From positions 2,606-8,193 of the forward strand of contig JAJZUH010000086.1 in assembly GCA_021847165.1 (NCBI GenBank): a stretch of 5,588 bases of DNA. The letters are read 5' to 3'. Within the stretch, counting starts at the first letter, position 1. Each line of letters opens with the position of its first letter. The position numbers and the translations under genes are program-made. The notes under the pieces were generated by a model. The model saw only the letters and a list, made by a program, of their open reading frames with translations. It did no database searches and was not told the origin of the DNA. This document shows positions 1 through 5,588 of the stretch, piece after piece. Source of the DNA: Pseudomonadota bacterium. Lineage in GTDB: Bacteria; Pseudomonadota; Gammaproteobacteria; Burkholderiales; Gallionellaceae.

Positions 1-221
1 ACGGCGGGCATCAGCAGCTCTATGCCGCCGCTCCGGTTCATCTCTTCGCGCACCACGGCTTCGACCTTGCGCAGCACGCGCAGGCCCAAAGGCATCCAGG
101 TGTACAGGCCGCTGGAAAGTTTGCGGATGTAGCCCGCGCGCAGCATCAAACGGTGGCTTGGTAGTTCGGCCTCGGACGGGGCTTCTTTTAAAGTGGAGAT
201 GAAAAATTGTGAAACGCGCAT
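1..221 (-). CDS. proS: Prolyl-tRNA synthetase, N-terminal part (runs off the left edge)
   Basis: ProS is a cytoplasmic class II aminoacyl-tRNA synthetase that charges tRNA-Pro with proline. The first 73 codons are visible on the minus strand, starting at the ATG whose complement is 219-221. The protein begins [20 protein letters not shown] and continues through [20 protein letters not shown] and [20 protein letters not shown] to GGIELLMPA. This is the conserved N-terminus of bacterial-type ProS, where class II motif 1 begins ([21 protein letters not shown], residues about 47-67). The catalytic core, editing domain and anticodon-binding domain lie outside the window. There is no strong Shine-Dalgarno in front of the start; only a short GAG-type stretch is seen. 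It is transcribed divergently from rppH across a 120-base gap. The start is supported because this N-terminus is the usual one for the family. Confidence 0.95.
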   Translation of the reverse strand, partial: MRVSQFFISTLKEAPSEAELPSHRLMLRAGYIRKLSSGLYTWMPLGLRVLRKVEAVVREEMNRSGGIELLMPA

Positions 222-254
222 GTTGGTTACTCGTGGAACTGGTTGAAGGCCGCG

Positions 255-283
255 ATTCTACTGCATGGCGTGGATTCCGTCTT
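255..283 (-). promoter_or_regulatory. Possible sigma-70 promoter for proS
   Basis: On the minus strand there is a TAGAAT box (complement of 255-260, five of six matches to TATAAT) with AAGACG (complement of 278-283, three of six matches to TTGACA) 17 bases upstream. A CGCGG discriminator-like stretch follows. Transcription would start near 248 and give a leader of about 27 bases before the proS ATG. The -10 is good and the -35 is poor, so this is a candidate only. I saw no comparable plus-strand promoter for rppH in the same gap. Confidence 0.3.
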
Positions 284-341
284 TCCAGTGAGGTTGAAAT
301 GTGGAACAATCCATCCATCGAAAAACAGAGTGGGGCGAATT

Positions 342-899
342 ATGATAGACCGGGAAGGCTATCGCCCGAATGTCGGCATCATTCTGACCAACGCAAAGAA
401 TCAGGTGTTTTGGGGTAAACGCATCAGACAGGATGCATGGCAGTTTCCGCAAGGCGGCATCCAGCACGGCGAGACGCCGGAGCAGGCGATGTATCGCGAA
501 TTGCATGAAGAGGTCGGATTGCAGACCTGCCATGTCCAGATATTGGGACGAACCCGCGATTGGATGCGTTATGAGGTGCCGCAAACCTGGGTGAAGCGCG
601 AATCGCGCGGCAACTACAAGGGGCAGAAGCAGATATGGTTTCTGCTGCGCCTGGTCGGGCGAGACTGTGACGTGTCGTTGCGCGCATCTGGGCATCCGGA
701 ATTCGATGCGTGGCGCTGGACCGATTACTGGGTCGAACTGGACGACGTGATCGAGTTCAAGCGAGATGTCTACCGCTTGGCATTGAACGAATTGGTGCGT
801 TATCTGCCACCGCTGAAAGGCGGCGGCCGCAGGGAATCTGTCAGGCAGATGCCGGGCAGCAACACGGAAGGGTCCAAGCCGTCAATTCAGAGAGGATAG
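342..899 (+). CDS. rppH: RNA pyrophosphohydrolase RppH (Nudix family)
   Basis: In the known family, RppH removes pyrophosphate from the 5' triphosphate end of mRNAs, leaving a monophosphate that lets RNase E start decay; it acts in the cytoplasm. The protein is 185 residues, close to the 176 of E. coli RppH. It opens [17 protein letters not shown], the family hallmark. The Nudix box is complete at residues 38-60: G38, E44, R52-E53-L54, E56, E57, G59. E53, E56 and E57 match the metal-binding glutamates of the E. coli enzyme. The WQFPQGGI segment (33-40) and the later QIWFLL stretch are also typical. An in-frame ATG at 243 would add 33 residues of unrelated sequence, so the ATG at 342 is preferred; a G-rich stretch (GGGG at 332-335) precedes it. 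The tail after about residue 150 is basic and glycine-rich, as is common and variable in this family. The next gene starts 2 bases after the stop. Confidence 0.96.
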   Translation: MIDREGYRPNVGIILTNAKNQVFWGKRIRQDAWQFPQGGIQHGETPEQAMYRELHEEVGLQTCHVQILGRTRDWMRYEVPQTWVKRESRGNYKGQKQIWFLLRLVGRDCDVSLRASGHPEFDAWRWTDYWVELDDVIEFKRDVYRLALNELVRYLPPLKGGGRRESVRQMPGSNTEGSKPSIQRG

Positions 900-901
900 C
901 C

Positions 902-1498
902 ATGAGCGACAATTTCTCAGCACTGACCAGCCATCGTTTAAAAACCGGCTCGGGTTTTGCCAGGCCGATGCAGGTGTTGCCGCAGAATGTGACTCTGAAC
1001 GATCCTGCCGTCAATGTGATGACCGATCTGCGCTCCGTCTCCGTTGTCAACGTGCGCGCCGGGACCTCCATGGAAAAGGCGAATGCGAAGATGATCCGCT
1101 ACGGCGTGCGGACCTTGCTGGTGCTGGACGATACCGACAGGGTCGCCGGATTCCTGACGGCAAGCGATGTGCTGGGGGAAAAGCCGGTGCGTTTCCTGCA
1201 GCAGGTGGGCGGTACGCACGCGGATATCCTGGTCGGCGATGTGATGACGGTGCAAAGCGAACTGGATGTGTTGAGGCTGGATGATGTGATGAGAGCCAGG
1301 GTGGGAGATGTCCTGGCCACGTTAAAGGCGGCAGGACGCCAGCATGCCATGGTGGTCGAAGAGGGGGCGGATGGCAGCCAGACGGTGCGCGGGCTTTTTT
1401 CCGCAACGCAGATCGCGCGTCAGCTGGGGGTGCGCATCAATACGGCCGAGGTCGTCAGGATATTTGCCGAGATCGAAGCTGCGGTCGGCGCACATTGA
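902..1498 (+). CDS. Protein with a pair of CBS domains, function unknown
   Basis: This is a 198-residue soluble protein with no signal peptide or membrane segment. Two CBS-like motifs can be read. The first is at about residues 36-93 (VNVMTDLRSVSVVNV, then GVRTLLVLDDTDRVAGFLTA and SDVLGE). The second is at about 110-176 (LVGDVMTVQSELDVLRLDDV, then HAMVVEE and RGLFSATQIARQLG). The V.DVMT and GVRTLLVLD...VAGFLTASDV patterns are characteristic. CBS pairs usually bind adenine nucleotides and regulate a partner domain; here there is no partner domain, so it may act as a stand-alone sensor or regulatory subunit. The ATG at 902 follows an AGAGGA ribosome binding site and lies 2 bases after the rppH stop, so it is almost certainly cotranscribed and possibly translationally coupled. 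An upstream in-frame start at 710 lies wholly inside rppH and is rejected. The ligand cannot be told from the sequence. Confidence 0.9.
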   Translation: MSDNFSALTSHRLKTGSGFARPMQVLPQNVTLNDPAVNVMTDLRSVSVVNVRAGTSMEKANAKMIRYGVRTLLVLDDTDRVAGFLTASDVLGEKPVRFLQQVGGTHADILVGDVMTVQSELDVLRLDDVMRARVGDVLATLKAAGRQHAMVVEEGADGSQTVRGLFSATQIARQLGVRINTAEVVRIFAEIEAAVGAH

Positions 1499-1507
1499 GC
1501 TGATTAA

Positions 1508-1515
1508 TATATAAA
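1508..1515 (+). promoter_or_regulatory. AT-rich -10-like box upstream of the lipoprotein gene
   Basis: The stretch TATATAAA just after the CBS gene contains TATAAA (1510-1515, five of six matches to the sigma-70 -10 consensus) in otherwise GC-rich DNA. No good -35 stands 16-18 bases upstream; the best is TCGGCG at 1485-1490 (three of six) paired with TATATA at 1508-1513. It could be an internal promoter letting the lipoprotein gene be expressed apart from rppH, but the evidence is weak. Confidence 0.28.
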
Positions 1516-1518
1516 GTC

Positions 1519-1556
1519 GACTCCGTGCCCATTCCGGGTGCGGGGATAACAGAGTC
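1519..1556 (+). promoter_or_regulatory. Hairpin in the 5' untranslated region before the lipoprotein gene
   Basis: As RNA this segment can fold into a two-part stem. The outer arms are GACTC (1519-1523) and GAGTC (1552-1556). The inner arms are CGTGCCC (1524-1530) and GGGTGCG (1536-1542), with two G-U pairs and an ATTCC loop. The 3' side has a 9-base internal bulge (1543-1551). No T run follows, so it is not an intrinsic terminator. It ends immediately before the GGGGGA stretch at 1557-1562 that is the likely ribosome binding region of the next gene. It may shape translation or mRNA stability; that role is inferred. Confidence 0.4.
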
Positions 1557-1565
1557 GGGGGATTG

Positions 1566-2522
1566 ATGAGTCGTTTTGCTTTGTATGTGTTGTCGATAAT
1601 GGCAGGGGTGGCGTTGGCAGGATGCTCCACTTTGATGAACAACGAGATTCACGTCAGTCCGGAGAAGGCAAATCCGAACGCGTCCAAGGTCAAGTACCCG
1701 GCCTCCATTCGTATCGCCGGCTATGTCGACGGCCGCAATGTGGGCAATCCCCGCAAGATCGGCATGTCCGAAGAGCGGGTGCTGGGGTTGTCCGTTCCCG
1801 AAATCATCCTGGATCAGGATGTCACCGATGTGGTGACCAGTTCATTGCGCAGGCGGCTGGATGATGCGGGTATCCAGGTGCTGGAAAAAGACGATGCCAA
1901 CGCCATGTTCGAGTTGAGCGGCGTGGTCAAGGAATTGCGATATGACGTCAAGACGCGCGACCATATCTCCATCAAGCTGGAGAGCACGCTGAAAGAAATA
2001 TCCACCGGCAAGGTGGTCTGGTCTGGGGAGGTAGAACAAAAAGACGAACGTTTTGCCGGGGTGTCGGGCAACAGCAAGGGCGATATCGCCGATTACCTGA
2101 AACAGCAGGTCGGGATCGTGACGAGCAAGACGACTGAGGCAATCGACTCGGTGCTGGTGGCGACACGCCCCGATCTCTTCAATCTGACTCCCGGCGCCAA
2201 ACTGATTCCCGGAGTGAAGGTTTTCGTCACGCCGCCGGAAAGTGCGGCCCCTGCGCAAGCAGTCGCTGTGCCGGTACCGGTACCGGCGGGTGACAGCCGG
2301 CAGGCTTCTTCCGCGAACGGGGGGCTGGTGCTCACGACCATTCCGGCGCGTGCCAAGGTCTATGTGGATGGCGTGTATTTCGGCATGTCGCCGTTGAGTG
2401 TGGAGTTGGAGCCGGGCGTGCATGCGGTAGTTGCCAAGCTCAAAGGATACAAGCCGGCTTCGGAAAAGGTGTCGATACGCAAGGCTGAGAAAACCGAATT
2501 GGAGCTGACGCTGGAGCGTTGA
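1566..2522 (+). CDS. Outer-membrane-type lipoprotein with C-terminal PEGA domain
   Basis: This is a 318-residue exported lipoprotein of unknown function. It begins MSRFALYVLSIMAGVALAGC: a short basic head, a hydrophobic stretch and a lipobox L17-A18-G19-C20, so Cys20 should be lipidated. Serine at +2 is not an inner-membrane retention signal, so the outer membrane, facing the periplasm, is likely. Residues about 21-226 form a mixed alpha/beta region (DVTDVVTSSLRRRLDDAGIQ, then KIVW-like GKVVWSGEVEQKDERF) that recalls YajG-type or ABC-auxiliary lipoproteins; I do not assign a family. A linker rich in Ala, Val and Pro (about 227-252) leads to a PEGA domain (about 253-318) with IPARAKVYVDGVYFGMSPL and LEPGVHAVVAKLKGYK. 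PEGA domains occur in many surface and cell-envelope proteins. An in-frame TTG at 1563 directly precedes the ATG at 1566; the GGGGGA at 1557-1562 is unusually close to both, so the exact start is uncertain. A terminator follows 18 bases after the stop. Confidence 0.88.
   Translation: MSRFALYVLSIMAGVALAGCSTLMNNEIHVSPEKANPNASKVKYPASIRIAGYVDGRNVGNPRKIGMSEERVLGLSVPEIILDQDVTDVVTSSLRRRLDDAGIQVLEKDDANAMFELSGVVKELRYDVKTRDHISIKLESTLKEISTGKVVWSGEVEQKDERFAGVSGNSKGDIADYLKQQVGIVTSKTTEAIDSVLVATRPDLFNLTPGAKLIPGVKVFVTPPESAAPAQAVAVPVPVPAGDSRQASSANGGLVLTTIPARAKVYVDGVYFGMSPLSVELEPGVHAVVAKLKGYKPASEKVSIRKAEKTELELTLER
2271..2286 (+). repeat. Short tandem repeat CCGGTA in the lipoprotein linker
   Basis: CCGGTA occurs twice in a row followed by CCGG, encoding part of the VPVPVP segment in the linker before the PEGA domain. 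The unit is 6 bases, so gain or loss of a copy keeps the frame and only changes linker length by two residues. Confidence 0.7.
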
Positions 2523-2540
2523 TGCCGCACACGGAGGAAT

Positions 2541-2567
2541 AAAAAACCCGCTTGATGCGGGTTTTTT
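2541..2567. terminator. Bidirectional intrinsic terminator
   Basis: The arms AAAAAACCCGC (2541-2551) and GCGGGTTTTTT (2557-2567) are perfect reverse complements around a TTGAT loop. Read on the plus strand, the GC core is followed by six Ts, ending the rppH-CBS-lipoprotein series 18 bases after its last stop. Read on the minus strand the structure is the same, and it lies 16 bases past the dut stop, so it can end the coaBC-dut transcript as well. This fits the convergent gene arrangement. Confidence 0.93.
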
Positions 2568-2583
2568 ATTTGGGTGGTCGGGT

Positions 2584-3033
2584 CTAATGTTTGCCGGTAC
2601 TGCCGAAGCCGTTGGCTCCGCGCTGGCTCATCGGGAAATCTTCCACGATGTTGAATTGCACCTGCGCCACCGGGACGATGACGAGTTGTGCGATGCGTTC
2701 CATCGGCATCAGGGCGAACGGGTGGTGGCCGCGATTCCAGATGGAGATGAATATCTGTCCCTGGTAGTCCGAGTCGATCAGGCCGACCAGGTTGCCGAGC
2801 ACGATGCCATGTTTGTGTCCCAGGCCGGAGCGCGGCAGAATCATGGCGGCATAGTGCGGATCATTCAGATGCAGGGCAATGCCGCTGGGGATCAGTTCGC
2901 ACTGTCCCGGCTGGATGGTCATGCTGCCGTCGATGCAGGCGCGCAGGTCGATACCGGCCGAACCGGGCGTGGCATAGGCGGGTGGGTGCTCATGCAGGCG
3001 CGGGTCGAGTATCTTCACATCCACTTTTTTCAT
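2584..3033 (-). CDS. dut: dUTP diphosphatase (dUTPase)
   Basis: Dut hydrolyses dUTP to dUMP and pyrophosphate. This keeps uracil out of DNA and supplies dUMP for thymidylate synthesis; it is a cytoplasmic homotrimer in known relatives. The 149-residue protein has the five family motifs in order: [10 protein letters not shown] (23-32), [10 protein letters not shown] (67-76), [10 protein letters not shown] (84-93, with the catalytic-type aspartate D90-equivalent in the IDSDYQG run), RIAQLVI (113-119) and the C-terminal [12 protein letters not shown] (138-149) that closes over the substrate. The length is normal. Its ATG shares one base with the coaBC stop (TAATG on the minus strand), and an AGGAAG ribosome binding site lies within the end of coaBC, so translation is probably coupled. 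Its 3' end faces the lipoprotein gene across the shared terminator. Confidence 0.97.
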   Translation of the reverse strand: MKKVDVKILDPRLHEHPPAYATPGSAGIDLRACIDGSMTIQPGQCELIPSGIALHLNDPHYAAMILPRSGLGHKHGIVLGNLVGLIDSDYQGQIFISIWNRGHHPFALMPMERIAQLVIVPVAQVQFNIVEDFPMSQRGANGFGSTGKH

Positions 3034-4223
3034 TATCGGCTTCCTTTCTTGTAAAGAGCTGCGGCGTGGCGCAACAGCGCTCGTGCCAGGGTAAGTTTGT
3101 CGGCGCGGGGCAGCAGGTGTTCGCCGGCATCGTCGAACAGCACCAGTTCGTTGTCGTCGCTGCCGATGGCCTGTTGCGCCAGGTTGGCGGCGAGCAGCGG
3201 GATGTTCTTCTTCTTGCGCTTGGCGGTGGCGTGTTCACGCAGGTTCTCGCTCTCTGCGGCAAAACCCACGCAGAACGGCGGCTTGGGCAGGCTGGCGACG
3301 TAGGCGAGGATGTCCGGATTGGGGTGCAGTTCCAGCACCAGCGTGGTGGCATCTTTCTTGATTTTCTGTTCGCTTGGTTGGGCGGGGCGGTAATCGGCAA
3401 CGGCAGCGACGCTGATGAACATATCTGCGTCCGGTATGCGCTGTTTCACCGCCTCGAGCATCTCGGCGGCGCTGGTGACGTCCACGGATTGTGCGTCATG
3501 CGGTTTGGGCAGCGCCGTCGGGCCGGAAATCAGTGTGACCGCAGCTCCCATCTCGACTGCGGCCTGTGCGATGGCATAGCCCATCTTGCCGCTGCTGCGA
3601 TTGGTGATGCCTCGCACCGCATCGATGGCTTCGTAGGTGGGGCCCGCGGTGATGAGCAATTTTTGTCCGGCCAGCAGCTTCGGCTGGAACGCGGCGGCGA
3701 TGTCTTGTGCGAGTTGTTCGGCTTCCAGCATGCGCCCCATGCCTTCTTCGCCGCAGGCTTGCGCACCGCTGGCCGGTCCCAGCACGATCACGCCATCGGC
3801 AACCAGCCGTTGCACATTGCGCCGGGTGGCTGCGTTCGACCACATCTGCCTGTTCATCGCGGGGGCGACCAGCAGCGGGCAATCGCGCGCCAGACACAAG
3901 GTGGAGAGCAGGTCGTCGGCCAGGCCATGCGCCAGTTTGGCAATGAAGTCGGCTGTGGCCGGGGCGATCACGATGGCGTCGGCAGCGCGGCTGGAATGGA
4001 TATGTGCCATGCCCTTGTCGTCCTGCCACTGGTCGATCAATACCGGCTGGCCGGTGAGTGCCTGTATCGTGGCGGGAGTGATGAAGTGCGTGGCCGCTTC
4101 CGTCATTGCCGCCTGCACCTGGATGCCCTGCTTGAGCAGCAGGCGCGCGAGTTCTGCCGCCTTGTAGGCGGCGATGCCTCCGGTGATGCCGAGTACGATG
4201 CGTTTTGTCTGGGCTTGCTCCAT
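3033..4223 (-). CDS. coaBC: Bifunctional phosphopantothenoylcysteine decarboxylase / phosphopantothenate-cysteine ligase
   Basis: CoaBC (Dfp) carries out two consecutive steps of coenzyme A synthesis: CoaB joins cysteine to 4'-phosphopantothenate using CTP, and CoaC decarboxylates the product with FMN. The protein is 396 residues, near the 406 of E. coli. The CoaC half (about 1-185) has the flavin-binding [13 protein letters not shown] segment (13-25), His75 (AHIHSS), the PAMNRQMW motif (121-128) and Cys158 in the [10 protein letters not shown] flap; His75 and Cys158 match the E. coli catalytic positions. The CoaB half (about 186-396) has [20 protein letters not shown] (191-210), [17 protein letters not shown] and the KIKK motif with Lys289. 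The start at 4223 has an AGGA four bases upstream. An in-frame ATG at 4235 would add MQDI and cannot be excluded. dut overlaps its stop, and radC diverges only 33 bases upstream. Confidence 0.97.
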   Translation of the reverse strand: MEQAQTKRIVLGITGGIAAYKAAELARLLLKQGIQVQAAMTEAATHFITPATIQALTGQPVLIDQWQDDKGMAHIHSSRAADAIVIAPATADFIAKLAHGLADDLLSTLCLARDCPLLVAPAMNRQMWSNAATRRNVQRLVADGVIVLGPASGAQACGEEGMGRMLEAEQLAQDIAAAFQPKLLAGQKLLITAGPTYEAIDAVRGITNRSSGKMGYAIAQAAVEMGAAVTLISGPTALPKPHDAQSVDVTSAAEMLEAVKQRIPDADMFISVAAVADYRPAQPSEQKIKKDATTLVLELHPNPDILAYVASLPKPPFCVGFAAESENLREHATAKRKKKNIPLLAANLAQQAIGSDDNELVLFDDAGEHLLPRADKLTLARALLRHAAALYKKGSR

Positions 4224-4256
4224 AATGTCCTGCATCTTAACAAGAAACCGATTGCG

Positions 4257-4931
4257 ATGGCGATTACCGACTGGCCCGAAGGAGAGCGGCCGCGCGAGAA
4301 ATTGTTGCAGCGGGGTGCTTCTTCGCTTTCCGATGCCGAGTTGCTGGCGATTTTTCTGCGCACCGGCGTGGTGGGCAGGAGCGCGGTGGATCTGGCGCGC
4401 GATCTGGTTGCCCGCTTCGGTAGCCTCACGCAACTGTTCGCAGCCTCTGAAAAAGAGTTCTGTGACATTCATGGCTTGGGGCGGGCCAAATTTGTGCAGT
4501 TGCAGGCGGTGGTCGAGATGGCGCGCCGCGCGTTGCATGAAGAGATGGTGGCGGGTGATGCGCTGAACTCGCCGCGCGCGGTGCGCGATTATTTGCAGTT
4601 GCTGCTGCGAGCGAAGCCGCAGGAGGTGTTCATCTCCATCTTTCTGGATGCGCAGCACCGTGTCATCGCCAGCGAAGAGCTGTTTCGCGGCACCCTGACT
4701 CAGACCAGCGTGTATCCGCGCGAAGTGGTGAAAAGGGCTTTGTATCACAATGCGGCGGCGCTGATCTTCGCCCACAATCATCCTTCCGGTGTGGCGGAAC
4801 CCAGCGAATCCGACCGGTTGCTGACGGATGCGTTAAAGCAGTCGCTGCAACTCGTCGATGTGCGGGTGCTTGATCATTTCGTCGTGGCAGGTCCGGTGTG
4901 TCTGTCGTTTGCCGAAACGGGCATGTTGTGA
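4257..4931 (+). CDS. radC: RadC family protein (JAMM/MPN+ domain)
   Basis: This 224-residue protein is the normal length for RadC and starts with the usual [17 protein letters not shown]. An N-terminal helix-hairpin-helix region (about 66-90, with IHGLGRAKF) suggests DNA contact. The C-terminal JAMM metalloprotease-like motif is complete: H173-x-H175-P-S177-G, followed by EPSESD with D186. Despite its name, the family's link to DNA repair has been questioned, and its enzymatic activity is unsettled. The ATG at 4257 is chosen because the reading frame upstream of it is antisense to coaBC and because the N-terminus matches the family. No clear Shine-Dalgarno precedes it. Its promoter, if it has its own, must overlap the 5' end of coaBC; a CATAAT at 4221-4226 is a possible -10 but lacks a -35. 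Confidence 0.95.
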   Translation: MAITDWPEGERPREKLLQRGASSLSDAELLAIFLRTGVVGRSAVDLARDLVARFGSLTQLFAASEKEFCDIHGLGRAKFVQLQAVVEMARRALHEEMVAGDALNSPRAVRDYLQLLLRAKPQEVFISIFLDAQHRVIASEELFRGTLTQTSVYPREVVKRALYHNAAALIFAHNHPSGVAEPSESDRLLTDALKQSLQLVDVRVLDHFVVAGPVCLSFAETGML

Positions 4932-5015
4932 CGGGCGGCTGGTTTGTATTTGTTGTCCAATCGTTGGGTTGTCTTGTCGTATCTTATCCCCTGGATCGAG
5001 TGCAGGCACCGCCAT

Positions 5016-5034
5016 GGAAGGGGGCCCCCGTTCC
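5016..5034. other. Palindrome/hairpin in the radC to tRNA spacer
   Basis: GGGGGCCCCC (5020-5029) is a perfect 10-base palindrome, flanked by GGAA on the left and, after one extra G, TTCC on the right. As RNA it could form a short stem around a GGCC loop with a bulged G. No T run follows, so it is a poor intrinsic terminator for radC. The remainder of 4932-5085 shows no gene or other signal that I can support. Confidence 0.35.
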
Positions 5035-5085
5035 GGGTGAGCTGCATGACTGGCCTGCTTCTTGCTGGATTCTCGTAGATTCCCT

Positions 5086-5121
5086 TTGACAATGAGAGCG
5101 GTTATCTGGATAATCGCGCGC
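5086..5121 (+). promoter_or_regulatory. Strong sigma-70 promoter of the tRNA-tuf operon
   Basis: TTGACA (5086-5091, perfect -35) and GATAAT (5109-5114, five of six) are separated by exactly 17 bases. The discriminator that follows is CGCGCGC (5115-5121), and transcription should begin around 5121-5123, about 10 bases before the tRNA-Tyr sequence. A GC-rich discriminator is a known hallmark of stable-RNA promoters under negative stringent control (ppGpp/DksA), so that regulation is inferred here. No A/T-tract UP element is evident upstream. Confidence 0.88.
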
Positions 5122-5131
5122 TCTTTGAAAT

Positions 5132-5216
5132 GGAGGGGTGGCCGAGTGGTTAAAGGCAGCAGACTGTAAATCTGCCCTCTCAGAGTACGAAGGTTCGAAT
5201 CCTTCCCCCTCCACCA
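5132..5216 (+). tRNA. tRNA-Tyr (anticodon GTA)
   Basis: The acceptor stem is GGAGGGG (5132-5138) with CCCCTCC (5206-5212), followed by A and an encoded CCA. The anticodon stem is GCAGA/TCTGC (5159-5163, 5171-5175) around CTGTAAA, with anticodon GTA at 5166-5168. A 13-base extra arm (5176-5188) makes it a class II tRNA, as tRNA-Tyr is in bacteria. The T arm is GAAGG-TTCGAAT-CCTTC (5189-5205). It reads tyrosine codons TAC and TAT. It is the first gene of the tRNA-tuf cluster; a 53-base T-rich spacer follows. Confidence 0.97.
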
Positions 5217-5269
5217 GTATTTTGCAGTTTGCTTTTAGTAGGTTAAGTGGGCTGGTGTTTGGGTTTTGT

Positions 5270-5343
5270 GCGGGTGTAGCTCAATGGTAGAGCAGAAGCC
5301 TTCCAAGCTTATGACGAGGGTTCGATTCCCTTCACCCGCTCCA
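5270..5343 (+). tRNA. tRNA-Gly (anticodon TCC)
   Basis: The acceptor stem is GCGGGTG (5270-5276) with CACCCGC (5333-5339), followed by T and an encoded CCA. The D stem is GCTC/GAGC. The anticodon loop CTTCCAA (5300-5306) carries TCC at 5302-5304. The T arm is GAGGG-TTCGATT-CCCTT with one G-T wobble. The outermost anticodon-stem pair (5295 with 5311) is G opposite A, a mismatch; the other four pairs are intact. It reads GGA and GGG codons. Only 11 bases separate it from tRNA-Thr, so the two are processed from one transcript. Confidence 0.96.
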
Positions 5344-5354
5344 GTTTTTAGCTT

Positions 5355-5429
<75 letters not shown>

Positions 5430-5466
5430 TTTTTGTGAATTAATGTTTGGCATTGATAGGGGATAA

Positions 5467-5588
<122 letters not shown>

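Noticed and set aside
243..341. Upstream start for rppH giving 33 more residues
   Set aside because: The extra residues are unlike the RppH N-terminus, which begins at [12 protein letters not shown], and the extension would fill the divergent gap holding the proS promoter candidate.
710..901. Upstream start for the CBS protein inside rppH
   Set aside because: It overlaps the rppH coding frame, lacks a ribosome binding site, and is arginine-rich shadow sequence. The ATG at 902 has a good AGAGGA site.
1842..2423. Minus-strand open frame of 193 codons over the lipoprotein gene
   Set aside because: It is the complement of a gene with a clear signal peptide, lipobox and PEGA domain. The translation is rich in His and Arg and resembles no known protein.
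2587..3054. Plus-strand open frame antisense to dut
   Set aside because: dut carries all five dUTPase motifs on the other strand; this frame has no recognisable motif and no ribosome binding site.
2982..4256. Long plus-strand open frame running in frame into radC
   Set aside because: It is antisense to coaBC, whose motifs and length are complete. Its translation resembles no known domain, and RadC proteins begin at the MAITDWPEG start at 4257. The open frame is a by-product of GC-rich codon use.
4236..4781. N-terminal extension of coaBC over radC
   Set aside because: It lies antisense to radC and has no CoaBC homology. The family start matches 4223 (or at most 4235).
4858..5089. Small open frames of about 60 codons in the radC to tRNA spacer, both strands
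   Set aside because: They have no ribosome binding site, overlap radC or the tRNA promoter, and show no recognisable motif.
5217..5269. T-rich spacer between tRNA-Tyr and tRNA-Gly as a terminator
   Set aside because: The T runs are not preceded by a GC-rich hairpin, so it is better read as a processing spacer within one transcript.

Overview
This window looks like a piece of core chromosome from a betaproteobacterium. The basis is inference from protein-level resemblance and gene order: a radC / coaBC-dut divergent block, rppH divergent from proS, and a tRNA-Tyr / tRNA-Gly / tRNA-Thr / tuf cluster. It is moderately GC-rich, and a member of the Nitrosomonadales/Gallionellales is my best guess, but nothing here fixes the genus. 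I see no insertion sequence, prophage, CRISPR array or other sign of a mobile or accessory region.

Layout. The left edge carries the 5' part of proS (prolyl-tRNA synthetase) on the minus strand. A 120-base divergent gap follows, and then a plus-strand series: rppH (RNA pyrophosphohydrolase), a paired-CBS-domain protein starting 2 bases after the rppH stop, and, after a 67-base gap that can fold into a hairpin, a lipoprotein with a C-terminal PEGA domain. A perfect 11-bp hairpin flanked by A and T runs (2541-2567) closes this series. By symmetry it also serves the minus-strand operon that converges on it.

The minus-strand operon is coaBC followed by dut, overlapping by one base (TAATG). Diverging from coaBC across only 33 bases is plus-strand radC. 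After about 150 bases of noncoding DNA there is a textbook sigma-70 promoter (TTGACA, 17 bases, GATAAT, GC-rich discriminator) driving tRNA-Tyr(GTA), tRNA-Gly(TCC), tRNA-Thr(GGT) and the start of tuf (EF-Tu), which runs off the right edge. This is the same tRNA order as the end of the E. coli tyrU-glyT-thrT-tufB operon.

The genes serve translation (proS, tRNAs, tuf), mRNA decay (rppH), CoA synthesis (coaBC) and nucleotide pool hygiene (dut). The two proteins without a known job are the CBS-domain protein and the PEGA lipoprotein, and they are the parts most worth experimental attention. I found no convincing new biological system. The findings below are modest observations about coupling, overlapping control signals and database artefacts.
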